Source of the DNA: Hoeflea_A sp039025395 | GTDB lineage: Bacteria; Pseudomonadota; Alphaproteobacteria; Rhizobiales; Rhizobiaceae | Length of the DNA stretch: 64,000 nucleotides | NCBI GenBank assembly: GCA_039025395.1 | Contig: JBCCOK010000026.1 | Coordinates: 5,411-69,410, forward strand | Direction of reading: 5' to 3' | Shown here: in pieces, positions 36,530 through 45,135 of the stretch | How the letters are laid out: each line of letters starts with the position of its first letter | Numbering within the stretch: position 1 is the stretch's first letter | The notes under the pieces: generated by a model | The model's database searches: none | What the model was told of the DNA's origin: nothing | The model's input: only the letters and a program-made list of their open reading frames with translations | Position numbers and translations under genes: made by a program

Positions 36530-37576
36530 TCAAAGCGAGGCTGAAGCGGCGCTGACACGAGCGGTGCTATCGCGAACCACCAGCCATGGATCGAGCCTTG
36601 TGTGACGAGCGTTCGGCTGCTCACCTTTCATCAGTTCGAGCAGGTGGCGCGCCGCGGCAGAACCCACCGCCCTGCGCGGTTGGTGAATGGTGGTCAATGC
36701 GGGGATGTAATGGACCGCTGTTTCGATATCATCAAAGCCGACAACCGAAACCGCTTCCGGCACTGTGATCCCGGCCTTGTGCAACATGGAGATAAACCCG
36801 AACGCAATGTAATCGCTGGCACAAAAGATGGCCGTCGGTTTGTCTTCCAGCTGCAACCATGTCTTCGCGGCCTCGCTGCCAATGCTCACCGAATAGTCTC
36901 CGCCAACAACCCAGGCACAGTCAGGATCCATGTCGTGGCTCTTCAAGGTTGCGCGGAATCCCTCGAGCCTGTGTCTGCCCGGAACATGGGTCAAAAGCCC
37001 GTGGATGTGCCCGAAGGAACGATGGCCCAGTTTGAAAAGATGATGAACGGCGAGTTCAGCGCCTCTGCGATCATCAACCATCGCCACCGGGATGTTCGGA
37101 TCGTCCGACCATTCACCTGCCTTGACCACCGGCGGAAGGTTATCATTGGAGCCGCGCATTTCATCAATCGTGATGTCGCCGTCGAGGATTACAATCCCAT
37201 CGAAATTGTTGCGGCTGAAATAGGTGCGCAGCCTGGAGTGCGACATGGAGGGCTTGCGCGTATCGGCGATCAGCACATTGATATCGTTGTCGGCGCAAAC
37301 GGTTTCGATGCCCTTGAGTATGTTCGAGAAGTGGGAATTTCCGATGTCGGGGACGAGCGCAACGATGGTCCCGGTATGCTGACGCCTCAGATTGCGGGCC
37401 GACCGGTTGATGACATAGCCGGTCTCTTGCACCGCCTCCGACACCTTCCTGCGCGCCTCTTCAGAAACGCGCTCGGGTGCCGAAAGTGCACGGCTGACCG
37501 TCGCCGTCGACACATTCGCGGCGCGCGCAACGTCCTGAACCGTCGGATTGATCTTTTTCGGATCTGGCTTTGTCAT
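36530..37576 (-). CDS. LacI family transcriptional regulator
   Basis: 348 residues. The N-terminal LacI helix-turn-helix and hinge are clear in TVQDVARAANVSTATVSRAL (12-31), followed by a periplasmic-binding-protein-like sensor domain with VVALVPDIGN-type start and FCASDYIAFGFISMLHKAG. It reads toward gnd. A branched-chain-type permease fragment lies directly behind its promoter, which suggests that it once controlled a transport locus. No clear operator was found in its own upstream region. The palindromes with an AACCGGTT core elsewhere in the window could be targets of a protein of this class. Confidence 0.92.
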   Translation of the reverse strand: MTKPDPKKINPTVQDVARAANVSTATVSRALSAPERVSEEARRKVSEAVQETGYVINRSARNLRRQHTGTIVALVPDIGNSHFSNILKGIETVCADNDINVLIADTRKPSMSHSRLRTYFSRNNFDGIVILDGDITIDEMRGSNDNLPPVVKAGEWSDDPNIPVAMVDDRRGAELAVHHLFKLGHRSFGHIHGLLTHVPGRHRLEGFRATLKSHDMDPDCAWVVGGDYSVSIGSEAAKTWLQLEDKPTAIFCASDYIAFGFISMLHKAGITVPEAVSVVGFDDIETAVHYIPALTTIHQPRRAVGSAAARHLLELMKGEQPNARHTRLDPWLVVRDSTARVSAASASL

Positions 37577-37692
37577 CGATTACATTCTTGATCCTGAACG
37601 ATGCGGAACGTGGATCCAATCTAGACAAGGCCCGTAAGGCTGACAAATGGCGGCAGAGGCATTGCTGCCGGCAAGCTTATCCGCCCGGCATC

Positions 37693-37941
37693 ATGGCATG
37701 GCCGTACAAGGCACGGCTGATCGGGTGTCCCATGGTGCTTATCGGCGGAACAGGAACGATATTCGGGCCGATCGTCGCCGCAATTGCCCTGACCTTCTCT
37801 ACCGGGTCGCTTGCCGGTATCCGTGGCTTCGAAGAAGCAAGGTTTATCGTCATCGCCGTCGCGATGATCGTTGTTCTGAGGGTCGCACCTGGCGGCGTGC
37901 TGGGACTGTTGGACCGGCTCTTGCTGACAGATCGGCGATAG
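37693..37941 (+). pseudogene. 3' remnant of a LivM-type ABC permease
   Basis: About 83 codons encode only the C-terminal end of a branched-chain amino acid/urea type permease. PMVLIGGTGTIFGPIVAAIA corresponds to the conserved cytoplasmic loop, and RFIVIAVAMIVVLRVAPGGV to the last membrane segment. The remaining 200 or more residues are absent, and upstream sequence in the same frame is unrelated. No partner ATPase or binding protein gene is nearby. It seems to be a deletion scar adjacent to the LacI promoter. Confidence 0.7.
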
Positions 37942-38132
37942 AGAGCCTCTGACCAAGCGCAACACTGCCAATCTCAACTCCGATCAAAAGCGTTCACCAA
38001 ACGATCAAATTCTGCCGACCGGCGACGTTGCGAACACATTCGATGCCCACCTGTCTTGCATACCTAGAAATCAAGCGATCAGCCGAAACATCGCGACTAT
38101 TGGTTTACGGCTGATGCCGAAAGGAAAGGACA

Positions 38133-38315
38133 ATGACTTACCACAATGAGGCGAACTGGCTCGAGTTCGAACTGCAGATGGTTCAAAGCGAGATCGATCG
38201 CCGCCACCGCCGGATCGACCGCAATGTCGACCGGGCTCATAATCTGGGAAAAATCGACGCGCTGCGTGCCAAGAAGAACAAGATCAGGCAGCAGCTTGCT
38301 CAACTGGTCGCGTAA
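38133..38315 (+). CDS. Small 60-residue charged helical protein
   Basis: Starts with MTYHNEANWLEFELQMVQSE and continues as an Arg/Lys/Glu-rich helix with heptad-like hydrophobics ending IRQQLAQLVA, so a short coiled coil is likely. The ribosome site GAAAGGAAAGGACA is very strong, which supports it being real despite the size. No signal peptide. It stands between the permease remnant and the convergent OmpA-family gene. I do not recognise a family. Confidence 0.65.
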   Translation: MTYHNEANWLEFELQMVQSEIDRRHRRIDRNVDRAHNLGKIDALRAKKNKIRQQLAQLVA

Positions 38316-38350
38316 AATCGAACCGACCCGGTGCCGGAGGCAGTAACTTC

Positions 38351-38378
38351 CAAGGGCCGGAACAAGTCCCGGTCCTTG
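38351..38378. terminator. Hairpin between two convergent genes
   Basis: CAAGGGCCGG-N8-CCGGTCCTTG, a 10-bp stem with one G-T wobble, in the 90-base gap between the 60-residue gene and the OmpA-family gene. No T tract follows on either strand, so termination efficiency is doubtful. Confidence 0.4.
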
Positions 38379-38405
38379 AAACGGTTGGTACCAATGTCGT
38401 GCTGC

Positions 38406-40334
38406 TCAGTCCGACGAAGCCGTCAGCAACGGCGTAATGTTTCGAATGGCGACACGCCGGTTGCGGCGGTCATCGGCAAGCGTATCAATCTTCAGATATT
38501 GTTCGCCGTAACCCTGGACGACAAGGTTTTCCGGCGGCACATCAAAGGCATTGACCAAGATCCGGGCGACGGTTTCAGCCCGGCGGTCGGACAGTGTGAG
38601 ATTGTAAAGCTCATCGCCGACAGCATCCGTATGTCCCTCGATCAGAAAGACCGCTGCCGGATTGGCATCGATCACGTCGAGCATGCCACCGGCAATGTTC
38701 GCAAGAAGCGGAACCTGGGACGCGCGGACGGTCGCACTTCCGGAGTCGAACGTGATGGTATCCAGATCCACCCGGCGAACCATCGACCGCAACCGGTTAC
38801 TCTCACGCACGTCGCGCAACGAATAGCCGGTGGTGACCGGCTCAACCGGGGGCGCCAGAAGGATATCGGCAAGTCCGGAACGCCCATACCGGCCGCCCGA
38901 AACAATATACTGATCCTGAGGGATGGTGACACGCAGCGGCGGTAAGTCACGATCATAATTGACCGCGCGGCGCTGCCGGTCGTGTTCACGTATATCGAAC
39001 AGCACAATACGCTCGCCATTGGGTTTCACCCTGACCCGCCGCAGGGCGTAACCGCCGGGATCACGCACCGTGATAATCTTCGATCCGTTGGGCCGGGTGA
39101 TCGTTTCGCGCGTGCGTCCGTTACGAAGCTGTTCGATTTCCACATCGCGGCCGTCGTCGCGAAACAGGGCGCTTTCGTCCTTTCGCACGAAGAAGCGACC
39201 ATTGCGCTCGACCACGAGCCGGTCACCTTCATCCTCGACAACCTTGCCGCCGAGCGCGGGTATCAGTGCGCCGACGACGGCGCCCACTCCGGCTGCGCCG
39301 AGCAGTTCCTGCCTCCGATTTCGCGCTTCTTGACGCCGCTCCTGTTCAGCGTCGCGCAATCGCCGGCGCTCGGATCTGGTCAACTCGTCCGGGACAACGG
39401 ATGCGGGCTTTTCAGCGGCCTCCTCGATCTGCTGTTCGATGGGGGCTTCCGCCAACGGCTTTGCCTCGGGGCCATCCGCGGGGGGTTGGCCTTCGCGGGC
39501 CTCGCGGCGGGCCTTGCGCCTGGCCCTTCGGTCCGCATCACTTTCGTTGTCAGTGACCGTGGCGGAATCGCCTTCGTCGCGATTGCCGTCGGATTCAGCT
39601 GCTTGCGGTTCCTGTGCGTCGTTGCTGGCCGGCTCATTGTCAGTTTGGGCTGCGCGTTCCCGCTCCTCTTCTTCGCGGGCTTCGGCTTCGCGCTGGCGCT
39701 GCTCTTCCTCAGCCGCTTGGGCTTCCGCTTCACGCTGGCGCTGTTCTTCTTCAGCGGCTTGCGCTTCGGCTTCGCGCTGGCGTTGTTCTTCCTCAGCAGC
39801 TTGTGCCTCGACCTCACGTTGGCGCTGTTCCTCTTCAGCGGCTCGCACTTCGGCTTCGCGCTGGCGCTGTTCTTCCTCAGCAGCTTGTGCCTCGGCCTCA
39901 CGTTGGCGTTGTTCTTCCTCAGCGGCCCGCGCTTCGGCTTCGCGCTGGCGTTGCTCTTCCTCAGCAGCTTGTGCCTCGGCCTCACGTTGGCGCTGTTCTT
40001 CTGCAGCGGCTTGCGCTTCGGCTTCCCGCTGACGCTGTTCCTGCTGTTGCTGTGCAGACTGTTGCTCAGCGACGATGCGTTCACGCTCGGCGCGGGCGGC
40101 CCTCAGCGCCTGTCGTGCCTGCCGAACGCCTTCGCCGTTCTCCCTGGCTTGCTCAAGTGCTGCTCTTGCCGCCTCGACCGCAGCATTTGCGGCATCGAGA
40201 TCCTGTGACTTTGCCTGAGAGCTGAGTGCCAAAACGATTGCCACGCTCGCAGCAGCCATTGTCACCACGGGCGCACCGAGTTGAGACAGGGTGATTGCAA
40301 CGGCAGATGTTGCCGAAATCAGTTTGCGTGCCAT
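38406..40334 (-). CDS. OmpA-family cell-envelope protein with long coiled-coil repeat region
   Basis: 642 residues from the ATG at 40334 with AAGGGGA upstream. An N-terminal hydrophobic export segment (about 10-43) is followed by a helical region and nine tandem 14-residue repeats of the type EQRQREAEAQAAEE at 99-224, a long charged coiled coil. A linker rich in acidic and basic residues follows, then a beta-rich part (FVRKDESALFRDDG). The C-terminus is an OmpA peptidoglycan-binding domain with FLIEGHTDAVGDELYN and LSDRRAETVARIL. It is probably anchored to peptidoglycan and spans the periplasm. The repeats could vary in number between strains. Confidence 0.85.
   Translation of the reverse strand: MARKLISATSAVAITLSQLGAPVVTMAAASVAIVLALSSQAKSQDLDAANAAVEAARAALEQARENGEGVRQARQALRAARAERERIVAEQQSAQQQQEQRQREAEAQAAAEEQRQREAEAQAAEEEQRQREAEARAAEEEQRQREAEAQAAEEEQRQREAEVRAAEEEQRQREVEAQAAEEEQRQREAEAQAAEEEQRQREAEAQAAEEEQRQREAEAREEEERERAAQTDNEPASNDAQEPQAAESDGNRDEGDSATVTDNESDADRRARRKARREAREGQPPADGPEAKPLAEAPIEQQIEEAAEKPASVVPDELTRSERRRLRDAEQERRQEARNRRQELLGAAGVGAVVGALIPALGGKVVEDEGDRLVVERNGRFFVRKDESALFRDDGRDVEIEQLRNGRTRETITRPNGSKIITVRDPGGYALRRVRVKPNGERIVLFDIREHDRQRRAVNYDRDLPPLRVTIPQDQYIVSGGRYGRSGLADILLAPPVEPVTTGYSLRDVRESNRLRSMVRRVDLDTITFDSGSATVRASQVPLLANIAGGMLDVIDANPAAVFLIEGHTDAVGDELYNLTLSDRRAETVARILVNAFDVPPENLVVQGYGEQYLKIDTLADDRRNRRVAIRNITPLLTASSD
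39663..40040 (-). repeat. Nine tandem 42-bp repeats inside the OmpA-family gene
   Basis: 378 bases equal nine exact 42-base units, each coding for a variant of EQRQREAEAQAAEE. Units differ mainly at third positions and at residues A/V, Q/R. The length stays in frame, so slippage would change coiled-coil length without breaking the gene. The repeats also keep the opposite strand open in several frames. Confidence 0.85.
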
Positions 40335-40538
40335 GGGAATTCCCCTTCCGAGTGTTGCCGTCAGCACATGCGCCGGGATCAAAGCCCGCGCACCGTTCAA
40401 ACCACCCAATTTTCAACCTATCGCAGGAAATGGACATTTTTGCGCACGGCGGTCGCGTCCGCGGGCGCGATACGCGCTCATCTTCTGTTTTTTCCCATTA
40501 ATACAGTTACTTAAAGCCGTTCGTAAAGGTGCATACCA

Positions 40539-41834
40539 TTACATGACGACACTGGGGAGGAAGAGGGCAATCTGAGGCGCCGCCGTGAGAAGGGCAACGC
40601 CGAACAACAGAATCAGCCAGTAGGGTATTGTCGCCAGAGCGGCCGCACCCAGTGTCACCTCTTCCTTGGTCACCGAGACCAGGACAGACAGGTTAAGGCC
40701 TACGGGCGGGGTCACCTGACCGATCTCGATCATGATGGTGATAATGACGCCGAGCCAGACCGGATCGTAGCCGAGGCCGGTCAACAGAGGGAAGACAATG
40801 GGCAGCGTCATGATCATCAACGACAGCCCGTCAAAGAAGCATCCGAGCACGAGATAGACCAGCACGACAATGGTCAGGACCGTGAGGGGACCAAGATCAA
40901 AAGCCTGGACCGATTCCAGGATCGACTGGGGCACCCCCAGCAGGCTCACCGCCTGGGCGAGGATCGTCGCACCCATCACGACAAAGGCGATCGATGCATA
41001 AAGCATCATCGCGCTGTAAATGCTCTGGCCGAGCGTTTTCAGATCGAGCGAACCCCAAGACCATCCGACCAGAATGGTTGCAAGCACGCCGATCCCTGCA
41101 GCTTCCGTCGGTGTTGCAAAGCCGTAGGTAATGCTGCCCATGATGGCAAGGATCAGCAAAACGAAAGGCCACAGGCTGAGGAGATCGAAGAGAATCCTCA
41201 ACGGCCGGACCGCCGTATCGTCCCGGGGTGCCAGAGACGGCGCGGTCAGACAGCGGAGCAGAATGTAGGCCATGAAGCAGAGTGCAATCACTAATCCTGG
41301 AACGATTCCAGCCATGAACAGCCGGCCGATCGATGTTTCGGTGAGTGCACCGTAAATCAGCAGCGAAAGGCTGGGCGGAATGAGCAGTCCGAGCGTGCCG
41401 CCGCCAGCCAGCGACGCAACGATCATGTTGCGGTCGTAGCCGCGCACTGACATTTCCGGATAGGCAACCGATCCAACTGCGGCTGCCGTGGACAGGCTGG
41501 AGCCGCTGACCGCACCAAACAGCGTGCAAACCGCAATATTGGTGTGCAGCAATCCGCCCGGGACACGCCTGAAGAGAGGCGTGAGCGCAGAATAAATGCG
41601 CTCGCTTACCCCGCTGCGAAGCATGATTTCGCCAAGAATAATGAAGAGCGGAATGGCGCTTAGTGTGAAAGAATTGAGAACATTCCATACCGCGTCGACG
41701 GCAACAAATGTGACGCCGCCGGCAGCGAATTGGAGGATGAGAAAGCCGGTCAGGCCGAGCGCCGCGCCAAGCGCCAATCCGGAGCCGGCCAGAACCGTAA
41801 TACCGCCCAGCAAAAGTCCCCAAAAACCGGTCAT
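40539..41834 (-). CDS. TRAP transporter large permease (DctM type)
   Basis: 431 residues from the ATG at 41834, with GAGGGT upstream; an earlier in-frame ATG would overlap the small permease gene and adds an atypical tail. About 12 membrane segments are present. Typical blocks are SFTLSAIPLFIILGEIM, LFGAVSGSSLSTAAAVGSVA, GYATPTEAAGIGV-like GFATPTEAAGIGVLA and the C-terminal IGQVTPPVGLNL. It forms the secondary, sodium- or proton-driven importer together with the small permease and the periplasmic binding protein encoded upstream. No terminator is clear downstream. Confidence 0.92.
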   Translation of the reverse strand: MTGFWGLLLGGITVLAGSGLALGAALGLTGFLILQFAAGGVTFVAVDAVWNVLNSFTLSAIPLFIILGEIMLRSGVSERIYSALTPLFRRVPGGLLHTNIAVCTLFGAVSGSSLSTAAAVGSVAYPEMSVRGYDRNMIVASLAGGGTLGLLIPPSLSLLIYGALTETSIGRLFMAGIVPGLVIALCFMAYILLRCLTAPSLAPRDDTAVRPLRILFDLLSLWPFVLLILAIMGSITYGFATPTEAAGIGVLATILVGWSWGSLDLKTLGQSIYSAMMLYASIAFVVMGATILAQAVSLLGVPQSILESVQAFDLGPLTVLTIVVLVYLVLGCFFDGLSLMIMTLPIVFPLLTGLGYDPVWLGVIITIMIEIGQVTPPVGLNLSVLVSVTKEEVTLGAAALATIPYWLILLFGVALLTAAPQIALFLPSVVM

Positions 41835-41874
41835 TTGACCCTCAAAAGCGTGTGGGGCCGCAACAAACTGGTAT

Positions 41875-42411
41875 CTATCCGCCGGTCTGCGGCAGGGGCC
41901 CGGCAACACTGCGGATTGCGAAGGCCATCGCCGTGAGCAGCAGGGAAAACGGGATCACCGCCATCCAGGGATACATCAGCAGGCGCGCGACCTCCGTCTT
42001 CAGGTTGCGGTCAAAAGCAAACTCAAGCCATGGCAGGCAAAGGGCAAAATACCATAAACAAAATGCCACGCCGAAAAGGCCGGCCGCGAGGGCAACCCGG
42101 CGCGCCAGTCGTGCGGGCAGGTTTGCGATCACGATCATGACGCGGACATTTTCGGCCTTCAGCGTGACCAGAGGCATGGCGAGAAAGAAAGCTGCGGTCA
42201 TCAGAAGACCAACCAGTTCCTCCGTGAAGTGCAGTGGCGCCTGTGCAATGTGACGCATCGCCACACTGACGCAAATGATGATGACGATGGCGCCGCCGCA
42301 AACAGCCGAAAGAATGGCAAGACCATTAAATACCGGCAACAGCCAGTTATGCAGCGTCCGGGCGGCAGAAGGCAGCGCACCGCCCCCCTGCCCCGTTTCG
42401 GTGTTGGTCAA
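41875..42411 (-). CDS. TRAP transporter small permease (DctQ type)
   Basis: 178 residues starting at a TTG that overlaps the binding-protein stop codon (TTGA). Four membrane segments are visible. The family signature is APLHFTEELVGLLMTAAFFL with preceding VSVAMRHI. The subunit assembles with the large permease. Weak ribosome site and overlap suggest translation coupled to the binding-protein gene. Confidence 0.88.
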   Translation of the reverse strand: MTNTETGQGGGALPSAARTLHNWLLPVFNGLAILSAVCGGAIVIIICVSVAMRHIAQAPLHFTEELVGLLMTAAFFLAMPLVTLKAENVRVMIVIANLPARLARRVALAAGLFGVAFCLWYFALCLPWLEFAFDRNLKTEVARLLMYPWMAVIPFSLLLTAMAFAIRSVAGPLPQTGG

Positions 42412-43424
42412 CGACCGAGCACTGCCAGAATGCGTTCGCGATATTCCGGTGCCTTTCCACCGGCTTCCTCAGCCTGTTCCTTCCACGTCTCGGATGCAGC
42501 GGCAAGGAATGCAGCGCGATCTTCGGCAGAGAATTCTTCTATTAACTCAACGCCTTGCTCGCCGAGCTTCGCCCTTGCCGCCATCTCGTTCTCTTCGGCC
42601 TGGGTGTATTCATTGGTGCGCTGCCAAACATTCTCAGCCGCGGTTGTCACGGCCTGCTTTTCAGCATCGCTCAGGCTGTCCCAGGCTTCCTTGTCGGCAC
42701 CGAGCACGTACGGAACACTGGCGATCGGATAGAGGTAGGATGCGTAGTCTGCGACTTCCTGAAGCGAGATCGTATGGGCAAACAATGCCGGATAGACGGC
42801 GCAATCCACCACGCCGGTCTGCATGGCGACATAAAGGTCGTTCTGTCCGATGATCTGCGCCGGTACACCCAGCTTGGAGAAGGTTTCAACCTGGTCCTTG
42901 CTCCAGACACGCAGTTTTTTGCTGCGCAGATCGTCGAGCGTGCGGACAGGTTCCTCGCGGCAGAAGATCGATGCCTGGAGCAGCGGCAGCGCCATGAACC
43001 CGGTTGTCGCAATGCCCCACTCGGAAAGTTCCTGTTCGTAGATGGCCTGGATCTCAGGCAGCACCTTCAAAAGTTCATCCGAACTTCCCACCGAGCCCTG
43101 CACCAGAACTGCGCTGAGCGCCGGTGCGTCACGGCCGAGGTAGTTGGCCCAAACCAGGCCCATTTCCACAGCACCCCCGGGCAACCAGCGCACGACATCG
43201 TTGTCTTTCAGGTTCAGGGATCCGCCATGAAAAACCTTGATGTCGAGACTGCCATCGCTGAGTTCGCCAACCTCCTCGGCAAACATATCCAGCTGTTTTG
43301 CCTCGTTGCGGGTCTCGGGAAGCCCGTTGTTGAACCGCCATTCCGTGGCCCCTGCAACAGCGGCCGTGCCCACGAGTGCCAGTGCTGTTACAGTCATGGA
43401 AATCAGTGATTTACGCATCGACAT
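42408..43424 (-). CDS. TRAP transporter substrate-binding protein (DctP type)
   Basis: 338 residues with a signal peptide ending near AVAGA|TEW. The family region includes VWSKDQVETFSKLGVPAQII and VDCAVYPALFAHTISLQEVA, which contain the helix that usually contacts the substrate carboxylate. It has AGGAGA eight bases upstream of the ATG at 43424. It captures an organic acid or related solute in the periplasm for the DctQM pair encoded downstream. An acidic C-terminal helix is present. Ligand unknown. Confidence 0.9.
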   Translation of the reverse strand: MSMRKSLISMTVTALALVGTAAVAGATEWRFNNGLPETRNEAKQLDMFAEEVGELSDGSLDIKVFHGGSLNLKDNDVVRWLPGGAVEMGLVWANYLGRDAPALSAVLVQGSVGSSDELLKVLPEIQAIYEQELSEWGIATTGFMALPLLQASIFCREEPVRTLDDLRSKKLRVWSKDQVETFSKLGVPAQIIGQNDLYVAMQTGVVDCAVYPALFAHTISLQEVADYASYLYPIASVPYVLGADKEAWDSLSDAEKQAVTTAAENVWQRTNEYTQAEENEMAARAKLGEQGVELIEEFSAEDRAAFLAAASETWKEQAEEAGGKAPEYRERILAVLGR

Positions 43425-43612
43425 TTTCCAGTTCTCCTAATCCAGTCGGGCGCACGCTAGCGCTATTTTCCGGGGCCCGCAAGCAAGCAAGGCGTGCGTT
43501 GATCAAGCCAATACCCATGTTTGAATCCATGCCGAAAAGCCGATGGCGATGGTTGCTGCCGTAAGCTTCGGCGTTATATGCGGGCTGTCTTCAAAGCAAC
43601 CCGTGCCCGCCA

Positions 43613-45106
43613 ATGACCGCATCTCTCGTCATCTTCCCGCATCAACTCTTTGCCGAACATCCCGGTCTTCAGGAAAGCGTCAAAAGCGTCGTATTGATCG
43701 AGGAACCGCTGTTCTTCGGCGAAGACCGCTACTTCTCGACGTTTCACAAGCAAAAGCTGTGGCTGCACAGGGCGACCATGACACGCTACAAGGCGCGCCT
43801 GGAAAAGGCCGGGCGGGATGTGGTTTACGTATCCCACAAGCCGGAGACATCCATGCTTTCGGATACCGTTGCCGACTTGAAGTCGGATGGCGTCGAAACC
43901 CTGGTTGCCTGCGATCCGGTCGACTTTCTGGTGGAAAAACGACTGCGCGCAGCCGCACAGGAAGCTGGCCTCGACCTTAGGCTCCTTCCCTCTCCCGGCT
44001 TCATAAACAGCACCGCCGACAACAAGAACTGGGCCAGCGGGCGCAAACGCTGGTTCATGGCGGAATTCTACAAATATCAGCGCCGGCGCTTGGATGTTAT
44101 GATGGACGGCGACGAACCCGCGGGCGGTCGCTGGAGCTTCGACGAAGACAACCGCAAGAAGGTTCCCAAGAGCCTGATGTCGGAACTGCCACAGATACCG
44201 TCTTTCAACCGGGATCACATCGATCTTGACGCAAGAATGTGGGTTGAGGACCGGTTCCCGGGGGCATTGGGATCGCTGGAAACCCTCTACGTCCCAACCA
44301 GCCATGATGATGCACAGGCTTGGCTTCATGCCTTTCTTGAGCACCGCTTCGAACTGTTCGGCGACTATGAGGATGCCATTGTCGAAGGCGAGAGCTGGCT
44401 GTGGCACAGCGTTCTCACGCCGATGTTGAATATCGGTCTACTCACGCCGGAACAGATCCTGAGAGCGGTGCTTGATCACGTCGAAAAGCATGCCGTTCCA
44501 TTGAATTCGCAGGAGGGTTTCATCCGCCAGATCATCGGTTGGCGCGAATTCATGCGCGCCACTTACGAGGATCTCGGTGTTACGATGCGGACCACCAATC
44601 ATTGGAACCACAGGCGTCCAATACCTGCAAGCTTCTATGACGGCACGACCGGTATCGCGCCCGTCGACGATGTGATCGGCCGCGTCCTTGAAACCGGCTA
44701 CTGCCACCATATCGAGCGTCTCATGGTGCTCGGCGGTTTCATGTTTGTCTGCGAGATCGACCCGGATGACATCTACCGGTGGTTCATGGAAATGTTTGTC
44801 GACAGCTACGATTGGGTGATGGTTCCCAACGTCTACGCCATGAGCCAGCATGCCGACGGCGGTTTGATAACGACGAAACCCTATTTCTCGGGCTCGAATT
44901 ATGTCCGGAAGATGAGCAATCACCGCAGCGGCGAATGGGCAGATATCTGGGACGGTCTGTATTGGCGGTTTATCTGGAAGCACCGCGAGGCGCTGTCCGC
45001 CAATCCGCGATGGTCGATGATGTGCCGGACTGTTGAGCGCATGGACGATGCAAAGCGCAAGGCCCATATTGCGCGGGCCGAGGCCTATCTAAACTCGCTT
45101 TCTTAA
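43613..45106 (+). CDS. Prokaryotic (6-4) photolyase/cryptochrome family protein lacking Fe-S cysteines
   Basis: 497 residues of the deoxyribodipyrimidine photolyase-related (PhrB/FeS-BCP) family. The N-terminal domain opens SLVIFPHQLF. The catalytic-type HHxxR motif is HHIER (365-369), and the FAD-binding helix has DSYDWVMVPNVYAMSQ (398-413). In classic members a [4Fe-4S] cluster is held by cysteines in a YCxxC...CPF context after SNY-KMS. Here that region reads KMSNHRSGEWADIWDG (433-448) without any Cys; only C364, C380 and C471 occur nearby. It may repair (6-4) lesions or sense light without the cluster. Convergent with a CPD photolyase gene. Confidence 0.85.
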   Translation: MTASLVIFPHQLFAEHPGLQESVKSVVLIEEPLFFGEDRYFSTFHKQKLWLHRATMTRYKARLEKAGRDVVYVSHKPETSMLSDTVADLKSDGVETLVACDPVDFLVEKRLRAAAQEAGLDLRLLPSPGFINSTADNKNWASGRKRWFMAEFYKYQRRRLDVMMDGDEPAGGRWSFDEDNRKKVPKSLMSELPQIPSFNRDHIDLDARMWVEDRFPGALGSLETLYVPTSHDDAQAWLHAFLEHRFELFGDYEDAIVEGESWLWHSVLTPMLNIGLLTPEQILRAVLDHVEKHAVPLNSQEGFIRQIIGWREFMRATYEDLGVTMRTTNHWNHRRPIPASFYDGTTGIAPVDDVIGRVLETGYCHHIERLMVLGGFMFVCEIDPDDIYRWFMEMFVDSYDWVMVPNVYAMSQHADGGLITTKPYFSGSNYVRKMSNHRSGEWADIWDGLYWRFIWKHREALSANPRWSMMCRTVERMDDAKRKAHIARAEAYLNSLS

Positions 45107-45135
45107 GACCAAAGCGGGCGGATTGCCTGCTATTC

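Noticed and set aside
38982..40208. Open frame of about 400 codons on the + strand opposite the OmpA-family gene
   Set aside because: It is open because the 42-bp repeats lack stops on the other strand. The product is a low-complexity Leu/Phe/Ser-rich string, and there is no ribosome site. The - strand protein has clear domains.
40335..40538. GCGCG-N3-CGCGC hairpin before a T-rich tract on the + strand
   Set aside because: The T tract points away from the TRAP operon and no + strand gene ends there.
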